Notes: generated by a model not told the origin, from the letters alone. Shown: positions 19,617-28,766, counted from the stretch's first letter. The stretch is 64,000 nt of DNA from Streptomyces mobaraensis (GCF_020099395.1 NZ_CP083590.1:4340001-4404000), one strand, 5' to 3'. Program-made: numbers and translations.

Positions 19617-20861
19617 TCAGCCGAGCAGCACCGGAAGCGTCCGGACGCTGTTGCTGATGAAGGAGGGGAGCGGGAGGAGTTCGTCCGGGGCGGCGGCGAG
19701 GGAGAGGTCCGGAAAGCGGGTGAAGAGGGCCGGCAGGGCGGTCTCGGCCTGCAGCCGGGCCAGCGCCGCGCCGAAGCAGAAGTGGGCGCCGTGCCCGAAG
19801 GTGAGGTGGCGCTTGTTCTCGCGCGCGGTGTCGAAGGCGTCCGCCGACGGCCCGTACTGCTCCGGGTCCCGGCCCGCCGCCACGTACGAGGCGAGGATCG
19901 CGTCGCCGCGCCGGATCACCGCGCCCTCCAGCGGGATGTCCTCCTTGGCGTAGCGCATCGGGAAGTGGGCGACGGGCGAGTCCCAGCGCAGCGTCTCCTC
20001 GACCACCGCCGTCCAGGGCAGCTCACCGGCGCGGACGCGGGCCAGCTGCTCGGGGTGGGTGAGGAGGGCGCGCACCGCGTTGGTGACGAGGTTGAGGGTG
20101 GTGCCGTGACCGGCGACGAGCATGAGGAGCAGGGTGCCGATGAGCTCCTCCTCGGACAGCCGGTCGGCGTCCTCCCGGGCGGCGATCAGGTCGCTGATGA
20201 TGTCCTCGCCGGGCGCCGCCCGCTTCTCGGCCACCAGCGCGGCGAGCAGCGCGAGCAGCCGGCGGCGGGTCGTGAGGACCTCGTCGGGCCCGGTGGCGCT
20301 GCTGGTCAGGCTAGCGGAGAGGGCCCGGAACTCGTCGTACCGCTCCTCAGGGACGCCGAGCAGGTCGCCGATCGTCCGCATGGCCAGCGGGTAGGCGAAC
20401 AGCGCCCGGACGTCCACCGGCCCGGCCGGCTGCGCGGCGAGCCGGTCCAGCAGCCCCCGCACGTTCGCCTCGACGGGCGCGCGCATCCCGGCGATGCGCC
20501 GGGGCGTGAACGCCTGGGTGACCAGGGTGCGCAGCCGCCGGTGGTCGTCGCCGTCGGCGGTCACCATGCCGGCCGGCGCGACGAAGTTGATGAGCGGCCA
20601 GCCCTCCGGCACCGAACCGTCGCGCAGCAGAGCCCAGTTGACCGGGTCCTTGACGACGCGCGGGTCGGTGAGCAGCTCGCGCAGCAGCCGGTGGCGGGTG
20701 ACGACCCAGGCGGGTATCCCGTCCGGGAGCTCGACGCGGACGACGGGACCGGTGTCGCGCAGCCGCCGGACCTCCCCGTGGAGGTCCGCTCCGGTCACGT
20801 CCAGGCGGTAGGGCGGTGCGTCGCGGAAGAGTTGTGCGTCGTCGGTGCGGGTGTCGTCCAT
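19617..20861 (-). CDS. Cytochrome P450 (CYP154-like), last gene of the conservon
   Basis: 414 aa from the ATG at 20861. A soluble bacterial P450 with the I-helix motif AGHGTT, the K-helix EXXR (Glu289-Thr-Leu-Arg292), and the heme loop FGHGAHFCFG with Cys362 as thiolate ligand. All absolutely conserved residues are present, so it should be a working monooxygenase. Its start overlaps the preceding P450 by 67 bp, implying cotranscription. Conservons commonly end with CYP157 and CYP154 pairs; the family assignment here rests on that context and on general similarity. The substrate is unknown. No ferredoxin gene lies nearby. Confidence 0.92.
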   Translation of the reverse strand: MDDTRTDDAQLFRDAPPYRLDVTGADLHGEVRRLRDTGPVVRVELPDGIPAWVVTRHRLLRELLTDPRVVKDPVNWALLRDGSVPEGWPLINFVAPAGMVTADGDDHRRLRTLVTQAFTPRRIAGMRAPVEANVRGLLDRLAAQPAGPVDVRALFAYPLAMRTIGDLLGVPEERYDEFRALSASLTSSATGPDEVLTTRRRLLALLAALVAEKRAAPGEDIISDLIAAREDADRLSEEELIGTLLLMLVAGHGTTLNLVTNAVRALLTHPEQLARVRAGELPWTAVVEETLRWDSPVAHFPMRYAKEDIPLEGAVIRRGDAILASYVAAGRDPEQYGPSADAFDTARENKRHLTFGHGAHFCFGAALARLQAETALPALFTRFPDLSLAAAPDELLPLPSFISNSVRTLPVLLG

Positions 20862-22435
20862 GACGGGCCTCCAGCGGCGGCTGTGCGGTGTCGGGTGGCA
20901 GTGCTTGGTCTTGGTACGACGGGACTGAAGCGCACGGGCAGAGCGGTGAGCGCACGGGCCCAGGGCGACGGCCGGTAGGCCAGCTCCCCGGCGGGCACGG
21001 CGAGCCGGATGTCGGGCAGGCGGTGGACGAGGGTGTCGACGGCGGTGTGCGCGATCACCCGGGCCTGGTCGCGGGCCGGGCAGGTGTGCGGGCCCGCGCC
21101 GAACGCCAGGTGGGAGCGGTTGCCGGGGACGATCTGGCCGTCCGGCGGCAGCACGGCGGGATCGTGGTTGGCGGCGGCGAGGCCGAGCAGCAGCGCGTCG
21201 CCCTCGCGCACGTACCGCCCGCCGAAGCGCAGGTCGCGGGTGGCGTACCGGCCCGGGAAGTTCTGCACCGGCGCGTCCCGCCACAGCACCTCGTCGAGGG
21301 CCGCGTCGACGGTGAGCCGGCCGCCGGTGACGTGCGTCCGGAAGCGGGTGTCGGTGAGCAGCAACCGGACCGTCGCCGCCGTCCAGTTGGCGGCCGGGCC
21401 GTTGCCCGCGACGATGATGACGGCCAGGTGGTGCAGGACCTCCTCGGGCGACAGGCCCTCGGGATGCGCGAGCAGCCACGAGGTGAGGTCGTCGCCGGGC
21501 TCGGCCAGCTTGCGGTGCACGAGGTCACCGAGGATCCGCTGGAGCGCCTGGTTGGCGGCGGTCGCCTCCGGGCCGCTGTCCACCATCCCGCGCACGGCGG
21601 CGATCAGTTCGGGCGCGATCGCGTCGGGAAGGCCGAGCATCCGGGAGGCGGCCCACAGCGGCAGCTGGAGCGCGTACTCGCCCAGCAGGTCGGCCTCGCC
21701 GCGCGGGGCGATGGCGTCGAGGAGCATGTTCGACAGCTGGGCGATGCTGCGGCGCAGCCGGTGCTGGTCGAGGCGGGCGAAGCCGTCGTTCACCGCGCGG
21801 TAGAGGCGGCGGTGCTCGGGCCCGTCGGCGAACAGCACGGTCGGCCGGTAGCCCATCATCGGCAGCAGGGGGGAGTCGGGCCGCACCAGCCCCTCGCGCA
21901 ACGCCCGCCAGCGGCGCGAGTCATGGGAGAAGCACTCCTCGTTGCGCGTGACCTCCAGCAGCTCCCGGTAGCCGATCACCAGCCAGGCGGGAACGCCCGG
22001 CTCCAGCTCGACGGGGACGACCGGGCCGTGCTCGCGGCGGAGGCGCTCGTAGAGGGCGTGGGTGTCGCCGGTGAGGACTTCGCCGTAGAGGGCGGCGGCG
22101 GGGGTCGGGTGGGGCGCCGGTGTGTGGGCCGGCTGTGAGGGCGCCGGTTGCCCGTCCGTTGATTGGTGGGCCGGGCAGCCGGGCGGGGGCGGTGGCACGG
22201 ACGGAGAGCCCGCCGGTTGCGGCGGGGTCGGCTGGTGCGCGAGGGGCGCGGTGGACGTGGCGGATGGGGCGGGCGCGGAGGCCGGGGGCGCCGGGTGGGG
22301 GTCGCTTTCCCGGGCCGCCGGGTTCTGCGGGGCGGCCGGTGTCCGGGGGGCACCAGGGGTTTTCCGGGCAGCCGACGTTTCCGGGACGCCCAGTGCGTCA
22401 GGCGATTCCGACGAGTCCGGTATCGGGGCGGTCAT
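20795..22435 (-). CDS. Cytochrome P450 lacking EXXR (CYP157-like), conservon member
   Basis: 546 aa from the ATG at 22435, sharing ATGA with the upstream GTPase gene. Residues 1-110 are an unusual Pro/Ala/Ser-rich extension; the P450 fold starts near AALYGEVLTGDTHALYERL. The heme loop is intact (FGAGPHTCPA, Cys452), but the K-helix reads Glu382-Val-Leu-Trp385 where every ordinary P450 has EXXR. The CYP157 family is known for exactly this loss (published as EQSLW). The C-terminus runs 67 bp into the next gene in another frame, giving a Thr/Pro-rich tail. Catalytic competence is uncertain; a redox-inactive or signalling role within the conservon is possible. Confidence 0.9.
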   Translation of the reverse strand: MTAPIPDSSESPDALGVPETSAARKTPGAPRTPAAPQNPAARESDPHPAPPASAPAPSATSTAPLAHQPTPPQPAGSPSVPPPPPGCPAHQSTDGQPAPSQPAHTPAPHPTPAAALYGEVLTGDTHALYERLRREHGPVVPVELEPGVPAWLVIGYRELLEVTRNEECFSHDSRRWRALREGLVRPDSPLLPMMGYRPTVLFADGPEHRRLYRAVNDGFARLDQHRLRRSIAQLSNMLLDAIAPRGEADLLGEYALQLPLWAASRMLGLPDAIAPELIAAVRGMVDSGPEATAANQALQRILGDLVHRKLAEPGDDLTSWLLAHPEGLSPEEVLHHLAVIIVAGNGPAANWTAATVRLLLTDTRFRTHVTGGRLTVDAALDEVLWRDAPVQNFPGRYATRDLRFGGRYVREGDALLLGLAAANHDPAVLPPDGQIVPGNRSHLAFGAGPHTCPARDQARVIAHTAVDTLVHRLPDIRLAVPAGELAYRPSPWARALTALPVRFSPVVPRPSTATRHRTAAAGGPSWTTPAPTTHNSSATHRPTAWT

Positions 22436-23040
22436 GACGCCGGTGCCTCCAGCGACGCGGCGGCCGCGGCCGTGTACAGATGGTCGACGAGCGTGACCAG
22501 CGCCCGCGCGCTCGACGCCCGGTCGCGGGCGTCGCAGAGCATCACCGGGGTGTCCGGGAGCAGGTCCAGCGCCTCCCGCAGCTCCTCCGCCGGGTACACC
22601 GGCGCGTCCGGGAACGCGTTGGCGGCGACGGCGAACGGGACGCCCAGGTCCTCCAGGTGCCCGAGCACGTCGAAACTCGCCTCCAGCCGGCGCGTGTCGA
22701 TCAGCGCCAGCGCACCGAGCGCGCCGTGCGTCAGATGCCGCCACAGCGGGAAGAAGCGCGGCTGACCGGGGGTGCCGAAGAGGTAGAGGACACGCCGCCG
22801 GTTGAGGGTGATCCGCCCGAAGTCCATGGCCACGGTGGTGGTGGCCTTGCCCGGCAGCACGTCGTCCACGCCCTGCCCCGCCTGCGTCATGGTCTCCTCG
22901 GTGCGCAGCGGCGGGATCTCGCTGAGCGAGCCGATGAGCGTCGTCTTGCCGACGCCCAGCGGGCCGGCGATCACGATCTTTACGGACGTGCGCACGGTCG
23001 GGGGAAGGTAGCGGCCGCCCTCAGAGTTGGCGGAGTCCAT
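22432..23040 (-). CDS. cvnD: Conservon GTP/ATP-binding protein (CvnD)
   Basis: 202 aa. A small Ras/MglA-like GTPase with the P-loop GPLGVGKTT near residue 26, the switch II region LFGTPGQPRF, and ANAFPD in place of the classic NKXD, as is usual for CvnD. Conservon proteins form a membrane-associated, heterotrimeric-G-protein-like signalling complex in S. coelicolor. The start overlaps the DUF742 gene by 20 bp and the stop overlaps the P450 start by 4 bp, so translation is coupled. Membrane attachment would come through CvnA rather than from this protein itself. Confidence 0.95.
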   Translation of the reverse strand: MDSANSEGGRYLPPTVRTSVKIVIAGPLGVGKTTLIGSLSEIPPLRTEETMTQAGQGVDDVLPGKATTTVAMDFGRITLNRRRVLYLFGTPGQPRFFPLWRHLTHGALGALALIDTRRLEASFDVLGHLEDLGVPFAVAANAFPDAPVYPAEELREALDLLPDTPVMLCDARDRASSARALVTLVDHLYTAAAAASLEAPAS

Positions 23041-23428
23041 CGAGTACCTCTTTCAGCAGGGCGGGATCGTGCCGGTCGGCGGCCGTGACCGGGGGACGGG
23101 CGACGACCAGGCCGGCGTCGAGCAGGTCGGCGAGCAGCACCTTGATCACCGCGACCGGCTGGCGCAGATGGGCGGCGACCTCCGCCACGGACAGCAGCCG
23201 GACGCAGAGGTCCAGGATCTCGGCGCACTCCGGGCCGAGGTCGGGCGTGTGCTCACCGGCGGACGCGGCGACGCCGGTGGCGTCGGCGCCGGTTGCGCCG
23301 GCTGTTTCGGCGGCTGTTTCGGCGGCCACCACCAGGGTCTCCAGCGCGAGGCTGTCCCGGGAAGGGGCCACCCGGCCACCGGTGATCACATAGGGGCGTA
23401 CCGGCCCCGCGCCGGTCGCGCCGCTCAC
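23021..23428 (-). CDS. cvnC: Conservon DUF742 protein (CvnC)
   Basis: 135 aa with the DUF742 signature VRPYVITGGR near the N-terminus and a winged-helix-like half (ILDLCVRLLSVAEVAAHLRQPVAVIKVLLADLL). An Ala/Thr-rich insert at about residues 34-60 (AAETAAETAGATGADATG) is longer than in most homologues. Its GTG start overlaps the stop of cvnB by 4 bp (GTGA). CvnC interacts with the other conservon subunits in the characterised systems. Confidence 0.94.
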   Translation of the reverse strand: MSGATGAGPVRPYVITGGRVAPSRDSLALETLVVAAETAAETAGATGADATGVAASAGEHTPDLGPECAEILDLCVRLLSVAEVAAHLRQPVAVIKVLLADLLDAGLVVARPPVTAADRHDPALLKEVLDGLRQL

Positions 23429-23829
23429 GGAGTGGCGGTACGGGCGCGGGGCGGGCTGCTGAGGTGCTGCCCTATGCGCACCACCATGTGCTGCATCTCC
23501 CGCGCGACCAGCCCGGCGTCCACGTCCGCCGCCGTGGCCACGGCCAGCGAGGCGCCCGGCCCGGCGGCCACCAGGAACAGGAAACCGCCGTCGAACTCCA
23601 CCATCACCTGACGCGGCGCGCTCCCGTCGCCCGCGAGCTGTGCCGCGGCCTCGTGGCCGAGCGAGAGCAGGCCGGAGCAGATCGCCGACAGACGGTCGGC
23701 GTCATCGGTGGATATGTCGGGCGAACCGGCCAGCCGCAGCCCGTCGCGGGACACCACGAGCGCGTGCCGCACCGCGGGCACCCGCAGGATGTCGGCGAGC
23801 AGCCACTCCAGATTCCCGTTCGTACTCAA
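23425..23829 (-). CDS. cvnB: Conservon roadblock/LC7 protein (CvnB)
   Basis: 134 aa roadblock/LC7 domain (LEWLLADILRVPAVRHALVVSRDGLRLA … RQVMVEFDGGFLFLVAAGPGASLAV). Roadblock proteins act as GTPase-activating or scaffolding partners of MglA-like GTPases such as CvnD. The start is a TTG at 23829 that overlaps the TGA of cvnA by 4 bp (TTGA), so expression probably depends on translational coupling. No alternative ATG or GTG fits the conserved N-terminus. Confidence 0.95.
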   Translation of the reverse strand: MSTNGNLEWLLADILRVPAVRHALVVSRDGLRLAGSPDISTDDADRLSAICSGLLSLGHEAAAQLAGDGSAPRQVMVEFDGGFLFLVAAGPGASLAVATAADVDAGLVAREMQHMVVRIGQHLSSPPRARTATP

Positions 23830-26321
23830 CGCGATTCCCTTTCGCTGTCGTTCGGCACACGGGGCCGCGCCGGCTCTGCCGCTTCCGCTTCCGCCTTCGG
23901 ATCCGCTTCCGCTTCCGCTTTTGCGTCCGCTTTCGCTTCTGCTTCTGCTTCCGCTCCCGCTTCCGCGATGCCGGCCGGGTCCGTCGGACGCGGCCGCTCC
24001 GCAGGAGCCGCTGCTTCCGCCGGGCCGGCCGTACCCGTCGATCCGCCGGAGCGTTCCGCCCGGACGGGTTCCGACGCGCCGACGTGAGGCGACGAGCCGT
24101 CGTGATCCGGCAGCTCGGCATCCTCCGCCGGCCCGACGTGGCCCGGCGGCCCGACGCGAACCGGCGGTTCACCCGATCCCGATCCCGATCCCGATCCCGA
24201 TCCCGATCGTGATCCCGACCCCGACGGCCGGGCCGAAGTCTCCGACCCGGCGCCACTGCCCGCGCCGCGACTGTCTGCTGACGGGACGAAACCCGCCCGC
24301 TCGACGGCTCTCGCACGTACGGCGGCTCCCGCTCCCACGGCAGCTCCTTCCGCTGCGGCAGTGTCCGAGGGGCCGACCGGACCGGTGGCCTCCGCCGCCA
24401 TTGTGGCTTGTGGCGTCCGGGCGGCCACCGCCGCCTCCGCTTCTCCACCGCCACCCGCCTGCGGCGATGCCGCGGCGGGCGCCGTCGGAGGCACCTGTGC
24501 GGGCATCTCGACGGACGTCTCGGCTGCCGCCCTCGCCGCCGGTTCCGCCGGGGGAGCCGTCGCCGGCACGCTTGCCGGCGTACGGGCACTTCCGGCTGCC
24601 GTCCCCGCCGCCTCCTCGCGCCCCAGCCGAGTCCCGGCTTGCAGGCTGCTCATGAAGGCCGCGGCCTGCTGCGGCGACCGGACGGGCTCCGGGCCCCGCG
24701 TCGCTGCCGCCGGAGCCGCCGACCTCCGAGGCACCGACCTCCGAGGTGCCGCCCCCCGAGACTCCGCCCCCTGGCCAGGGCCCGCCGCCCGGCGGCTGCG
24801 CCGGCGCGGAAGACCGCCGGGGGTGATACCGGCGGGCTCCGAGGCGTCGGAGCCCGGGACTTCGGGGCGGCGCGGGCCCGTACCGTGCCCGGCGACACCG
24901 TCCGTCCCCGGGCCGCCGACGGCGTGCGCGGCGTGCCCGTCGCGTACCCCGGTCTCGTACCCGTCCCGCACCCCGGCCTCGTCGTCGAAACCATCCTGAC
25001 GTGGCATCGGCTCCGGCCGCGCATGCTCCCGCCGCACGTCCCACGTCGGCGCGCCGCCGCCCGGTGCTGCCGGCGCTGCTGGTGCGTCCGGCGTGCCCGG
25101 GCTGCCCGGCCTGCCCGCCCCGGCCGCCGGTGCCGTCGGTGCCGCCAGTGCCGACGGAACGCCCGCGTCCGCCACGGCGGCCGCTCCCGCGGCCGTCCGC
25201 GCCCGCCGCCGTTCCGCTTGCTCAAGCTCCGCCTGTTCCCGCAGCCCCGGCGCGCGCGGGGGCGCGGGGGTGGCCGGGGTCGTCGGCCCCTGGCTGAGCA
25301 GGGCGGACGGGACGAGGACGACGGCCCGGACGCCCCCGTACGCCGACGGCGAGTCCAGCTTCACCGAGAAGCCGTACCGCCGGGCCAGCATGCCCACGGC
25401 GGCCAGGCCGAGCTGCGGCTTCGCGCCCAGGCCGCGCCCCTGGGCCGCCGCGCCGCCGCCGAGCCGCACCTCGGCCTCGGCGAGGGCCTGTTCGGTCATC
25501 CCGAGCCCGCCGTCGTCGATTTCGATCACGGCGCCGCTGTGCACCGGGCGGATGCCCACCAGCACGGTCACGGTCGGCGGCGAGTAGCGGGTGGCGTTGT
25601 CGAGCAGCTCGGCGACCGCGTGGATCAGCGCCTCGACCGCGCGCGGCTCGACGGCGGCGTCCCGCGCGCCCTGGACGCGGACCCGCTGGTACTCCAGGAT
25701 CCGCGACTGCGCGCCGCGCACCACGTCCAGCAGGGAGACCGCGTCGGGCCACTGCCGTCCGGGCCACGCGCCGCACAGCACCTTCATCGTCTGCGCCTGC
25801 CGGGCGAGCTGCGCCGCCGCGTGGTCGGCGCGCATCAGACCGGCCATCAGCACCGGGTCCTCGGCGCTCTGTTCCAGCACGTCGAGGCCCTGCTGCTGGG
25901 CGAGGGCCATCACCTGGATGCGGTCGGCCATGACCAGGAACGCGGCGCGCCCGGACTCCTCGATGTCCTTCCGCGCCCGGATGGCCGCCGCCGTCCGCGA
26001 CAGCAGCTCCTCATGGCGGGCGGCGATCGCCCCGGCCTCCGGATCGCCGTCGGGAACGGCGTACAGCGGCTTCGGAACGTCGGACTCCGGGACGCCCTCC
26101 AGGACCGCGGGCAGCCGGACGCCGACGAGCCGCTCCAGCTCCTCCGCCCAGGCGCGCTGCCGGTCGCCCAGCCGGGACCCGTACTCCGTGGCGGCCGCCA
26201 GTTCCTCGCGCAGCCGCGCGGTCAGGCGCCGGGCGCGGATCAGCAGCGGCGTGGCGATCACAGCGGCGGTGGCCGTGCCCGCGGCCAGGCCCAGGGACAC
26301 GGCCTCCGTTATCGGCATCAT
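23826..26321 (-). CDS. cvnA: Conservon sensor kinase-like protein (CvnA) with very long repetitive tail
   Basis: 831 aa. It has an N-terminal membrane helix (VSLGLAAGTATAAVIATPLLI), a coiled-coil stretch, an H-box-like DHAAAQLARQAQTM (His166) and an HATPase_c domain with the N box (ELLDNATRYSPP, Asn242), G1 box (DDGGLGM, 269-275) and G2 box (LGLAAVGML, 304-312). The fold ends near residue 345; the remaining about 485 residues are low-complexity, including a Gly-Ser run from a 6-bp DNA repeat and an AEAEAEAKADAKAEAEAD run. CvnA is the membrane platform of the conservon. Start codons ATGATG at 26321 and 26318 are equivalent. It is the first gene of a six-gene overlapping operon. Confidence 0.94.
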   Translation of the reverse strand: MMPITEAVSLGLAAGTATAAVIATPLLIRARRLTARLREELAAATEYGSRLGDRQRAWAEELERLVGVRLPAVLEGVPESDVPKPLYAVPDGDPEAGAIAARHEELLSRTAAAIRARKDIEESGRAAFLVMADRIQVMALAQQQGLDVLEQSAEDPVLMAGLMRADHAAAQLARQAQTMKVLCGAWPGRQWPDAVSLLDVVRGAQSRILEYQRVRVQGARDAAVEPRAVEALIHAVAELLDNATRYSPPTVTVLVGIRPVHSGAVIEIDDGGLGMTEQALAEAEVRLGGGAAAQGRGLGAKPQLGLAAVGMLARRYGFSVKLDSPSAYGGVRAVVLVPSALLSQGPTTPATPAPPRAPGLREQAELEQAERRRARTAAGAAAVADAGVPSALAAPTAPAAGAGRPGSPGTPDAPAAPAAPGGGAPTWDVRREHARPEPMPRQDGFDDEAGVRDGYETGVRDGHAAHAVGGPGTDGVAGHGTGPRRPEVPGSDASEPAGITPGGLPRRRSRRAAGPGQGAESRGAAPRRSVPRRSAAPAAATRGPEPVRSPQQAAAFMSSLQAGTRLGREEAAGTAAGSARTPASVPATAPPAEPAARAAAETSVEMPAQVPPTAPAAASPQAGGGGEAEAAVAARTPQATMAAEATGPVGPSDTAAAEGAAVGAGAAVRARAVERAGFVPSADSRGAGSGAGSETSARPSGSGSRSGSGSGSGSGSGEPPVRVGPPGHVGPAEDAELPDHDGSSPHVGASEPVRAERSGGSTGTAGPAEAAAPAERPRPTDPAGIAEAGAEAEAEAKADAKAEAEADPKAEAEAAEPARPRVPNDSERESR
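24175..24222. repeat. 6-bp tandem repeat (GATCCC)n inside cvnA
   Basis: Eight 6-bp units, five of them perfect GATCCC, read on the minus strand as alternating Gly-Ser. Being a multiple of three, length changes would keep the frame and only change the linker. Confidence 0.8.
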
Positions 26322-26707
26322 CAGACGGTTCCCGGGAGGCGATCTTCAACTGGAGGACGGCCGTCAGCGTACGGGGCGGGGCGGCGGTGGTGGAAGTGTT
26401 GGGTGTGTCCTGACGCTTGGTCGAATTTCGGGCGATTCCTCCGCGTCCTCCGCGAAAGCACGCCTCGGCGGAGGAAGGCTCGTTCCGGTCTTGGCCGCTG
26501 GCCGCTGGCCGCCGACTGTGGATCGACCACTCGCTGCTGACCGTGCGCCCGCTGCTCGCAGCCCGCCCGGCCGCCGACGTACCCCCGGCGATCCCCCGGC
26601 CGACCCGGCTGGGTCGCCTCCCCCCGGACCGCGGCCCCCTACCGCTCTACCGCTCCCTACTGCCTGCCACCGCACCCGCCGCTGACCTCCCCCTCCCCCC
26701 TCCTTCC
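26322..26707. other. Intergenic region upstream of the conservon
   Basis: No gene is supported. It must contain the promoter of the cvnA-led operon (minus strand) and the 3' untranslated end of the deacetylase. I see no clear -35/-10 pair. Repeated GCTGGCCGC and CCCGCTGCTCGCAGCCCG words are present without dyad structure. Confidence 0.5.
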
Positions 26708-27451
26708 TCACACCCGGCCATCAAGCAACCTGTCGAGTGAGAGAAACCCGTACCCCCGATCGCTGATGGCCTTGAGGAGCGCAGGCAGCGCCGTCGCGTC
26801 CACGGTGGACGGATCGGCGGAACTGGTCCGTCCGACGTGCATCAGCACGATGGCGCCGGGGACCAGGGCGCCGAGCACCCGCTCGACGACCCGCTCTGTC
26901 GTGATGCCTCCGCCGGCGCCCTTCCACCCCAAGGTGTCGACGGTCCAGCGGACGCAGGTGTACCCCTCGGCGTTCACATCGGCGACGCACTCCCGGTTCA
27001 CCTCCCCGTAGGGGAAGCGGAACAGTCGCACCGGCGGCCGCCCGACCGCCCGTTCCACGGTCGCCGCGGCCGACCGCACCTCCTCCACCCGCTGCTCCCG
27101 GGTGAGGCCCGGGAAGGCGGGGTGGGTCATGGAGTGGTTGCCGACGGGGTACGCGCGGGCGATCCGGCGCGCGGCGTCGCCATGAGCGGAGGCGAACCGC
27201 CCGGTCATGAAGAACGTGGCGGCGACTCCCCAGGCCCCCAGCACCCCCAGCACCTCATCGACACCTTGGTCCCCACCTCCACAGTCGAAGGTGAGGGCGA
27301 CCTCCCGCTCCCGGGTGGGCACAACGGTCAAGTCCCGTCCGTCGAACGCCCGCCCATCACCCCGAGCCACTCCGCCCCACCCGACAACCCCCGCACCGAC
27401 CGCACTCGAGACGACCCGCAACAACGCCCGCCGCCCGACTTCCCCACCCAA
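26708..27451 (-). CDS. Exported polysaccharide deacetylase (NodB/CE4 family)
   Basis: 247 aa from a TTG at 27451; a GGGAGGGCAG ribosome site about 9 nt upstream and the signal sequence that follows support this start. The N-terminus (GRRALLRVVSSAVGAGVVG) has a twin arginine followed by a hydrophobic stretch, so Tat export is plausible. The CE4 motifs are intact: motif 1 TFDCGGGDQ, motif 2 NHSMTHP, motif 3 RFPYGEVN, and the later VDTLGW and VLMHVG. It should remove N-acetyl groups from a cell-wall or chitin-like polymer in a metal-dependent way. It is a single-gene unit. Confidence 0.9.
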   Translation of the reverse strand: MGGEVGRRALLRVVSSAVGAGVVGWGGVARGDGRAFDGRDLTVVPTREREVALTFDCGGGDQGVDEVLGVLGAWGVAATFFMTGRFASAHGDAARRIARAYPVGNHSMTHPAFPGLTREQRVEEVRSAAATVERAVGRPPVRLFRFPYGEVNRECVADVNAEGYTCVRWTVDTLGWKGAGGGITTERVVERVLGALVPGAIVLMHVGRTSSADPSTVDATALPALLKAISDRGYGFLSLDRLLDGRV

Positions 27452-27625
27452 GCGCCTGCCCTCCCGACAGAGTCCGCGAAAAGACCCACTCTGCCGCCTG
27501 GCCGCGACTCCACGGACCGCTGACCCGACCCCACCTCACGCGGAGTTGACGCACGAAACCCTGAGATAGCCGCGCGACGCGCACCCGGGATACTGAGAAC
27601 CCGGGAAGCCATGGAGGGGGACTGG

Positions 27626-28339
27626 ATGCAATCGGTGCTGGAGAACATCGCCATCGGCTTGGCGACCAGCTTCCTCGGCGGCGCCTTCGTATGGCTGTGG
27701 GAGCGGGCCAAACGGACGCGCGAGGTGAACAGAAGAGCACGCTTCTTCGGTGTCCGCCCCGGCCAGACGTGCCTCGTCGTGCTGGGCAACAAGTACAACG
27801 CCCCCAGGGCGACCGCGTACCCCGACACCCGAGCGGCCGTCGAACTGGCCCTGCTGGCAGGCGAACTGGGCTGCGAGGTGCTCGTCGAATCGGGCACCTT
27901 CCGCGGCGGCAACGGCGACCGCACCGAGTTCTGCGTAGGCGGCCCCTCAGGAGGCGCCAACCCCCGCACCGGAGGCCACCTCGCCGCCCACCTCCCCGGC
28001 GTCACCCTCCACCCCTACGACACCGCGGACACCCACTCGATCGCCATAGAAGTCGACGGCGAGAAGTACCTCTTCGACCGAGGCAACCGCGAACACGTCC
28101 TGGTCGCCAAGTTCACCCCCACGGAGTCGACCAGCCCGGTCTTCCTCGTCTGCGGCCAAAGCTCCCTGTCCAACCTGGCCGCCATCCACTACCTCCGCCG
28201 CGAATTCGCCACAGTGGCGAAGAACATTCCGACCGTGGACCGCTTCTGCATCCTCATCGCCGTCTCCGACATCCACACCTACGACCACCACCGCGCAACA
28301 CTGGAACGCGACGTGACAACGGCCGCCTTCGCGCGCTGA
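27626..28339 (+). CDS. Membrane-anchored protein of unknown function
   Basis: 237 aa from the ATG at 27626, which has GGAGGGGG five bases upstream; an ATG at 27611 lacks such a site. A short hydrophobic segment (IAIGLATSFLGGAFVWLWE) is followed by basic residues and then an alpha/beta-like soluble domain: CLVVLGNKYNAPRAT, CEVLVESG, EFCVGGPSGGANPRTGGHLAAHLPGV, then VFLVCGQSSLSNLAAIHYL. The alternating beta strands and the CGQSSLSN turn suggest a Rossmann-type ligand-binding domain, in the style of receptors that sense nucleotide second messengers, but I cannot place it in a named family. It ends 130 bp before the left repeat of the integrated element. Confidence 0.72.
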   Translation: MQSVLENIAIGLATSFLGGAFVWLWERAKRTREVNRRARFFGVRPGQTCLVVLGNKYNAPRATAYPDTRAAVELALLAGELGCEVLVESGTFRGGNGDRTEFCVGGPSGGANPRTGGHLAAHLPGVTLHPYDTADTHSIAIEVDGEKYLFDRGNREHVLVAKFTPTESTSPVFLVCGQSSLSNLAAIHYLRREFATVAKNIPTVDRFCILIAVSDIHTYDHHRATLERDVTTAAFAR

Positions 28340-28430
28340 CGCCCCCACCCGAGGCCCCACCAAGATCGCAAAGATTCCTGTCGTGCGCATGGCACGACCG
28401 GCCGCTGTTCGATGTTCCTCAGCACACACG

Positions 28431-28464
28431 AAAGGCCCCGGACCGTGATCGGTCCGAGGCCTTT
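28431..28464. terminator. Terminator-like hairpin next to the left tRNA fragment
   Basis: Stem AAAGGCCCCGGACCG / CGGTCCGAGGCCTTT with one mismatch and a TGAT loop, flanked by A/T runs on both sides, so it could end transcription in either direction. A near-identical hairpin recurs at 29822-29855. Confidence 0.75.
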
Positions 28465-28470
28465 GCCTTG

Positions 28471-28513
28471 GTGCCCCCGGGCAGATTCGAACTGCCGACA
28501 CCCGCTTTAGGAG
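28471..28513 (-). repeat. Left attachment-site repeat (tRNA-Arg 3' half)
   Basis: 43 bp identical to 32645-32687. It contains the 3' acceptor strand, the whole T arm and the anticodon 3' stem up to the CCT anticodon region. Beyond 28513 the similarity to the tRNA stops, so this is not a functional tRNA. Confidence 0.88.
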
Positions 28514-28766
28514 TTCGGTCGGAGACCGTTCCGACTCTGCCGTCGACTGGTGCGACGGCCGGGCAGGAGCGCTGGTGTACGCCTTCGTCCGGCGTTGTTG
28601 ATGTCAGCCGTGGATGTCAGGTGCTACAGCCGGCTTGCTCCACATTGCATGGACATGTCCATGTACCGCGCCGCGACCGCGCCGCAAGCCTGCCGGGAAC
28701 TTGCCGCGTGATACTCTCCCTGCCGTAAGTATGCCGCGACGGCAGATGATAGGAGGGTGGGTCTCC

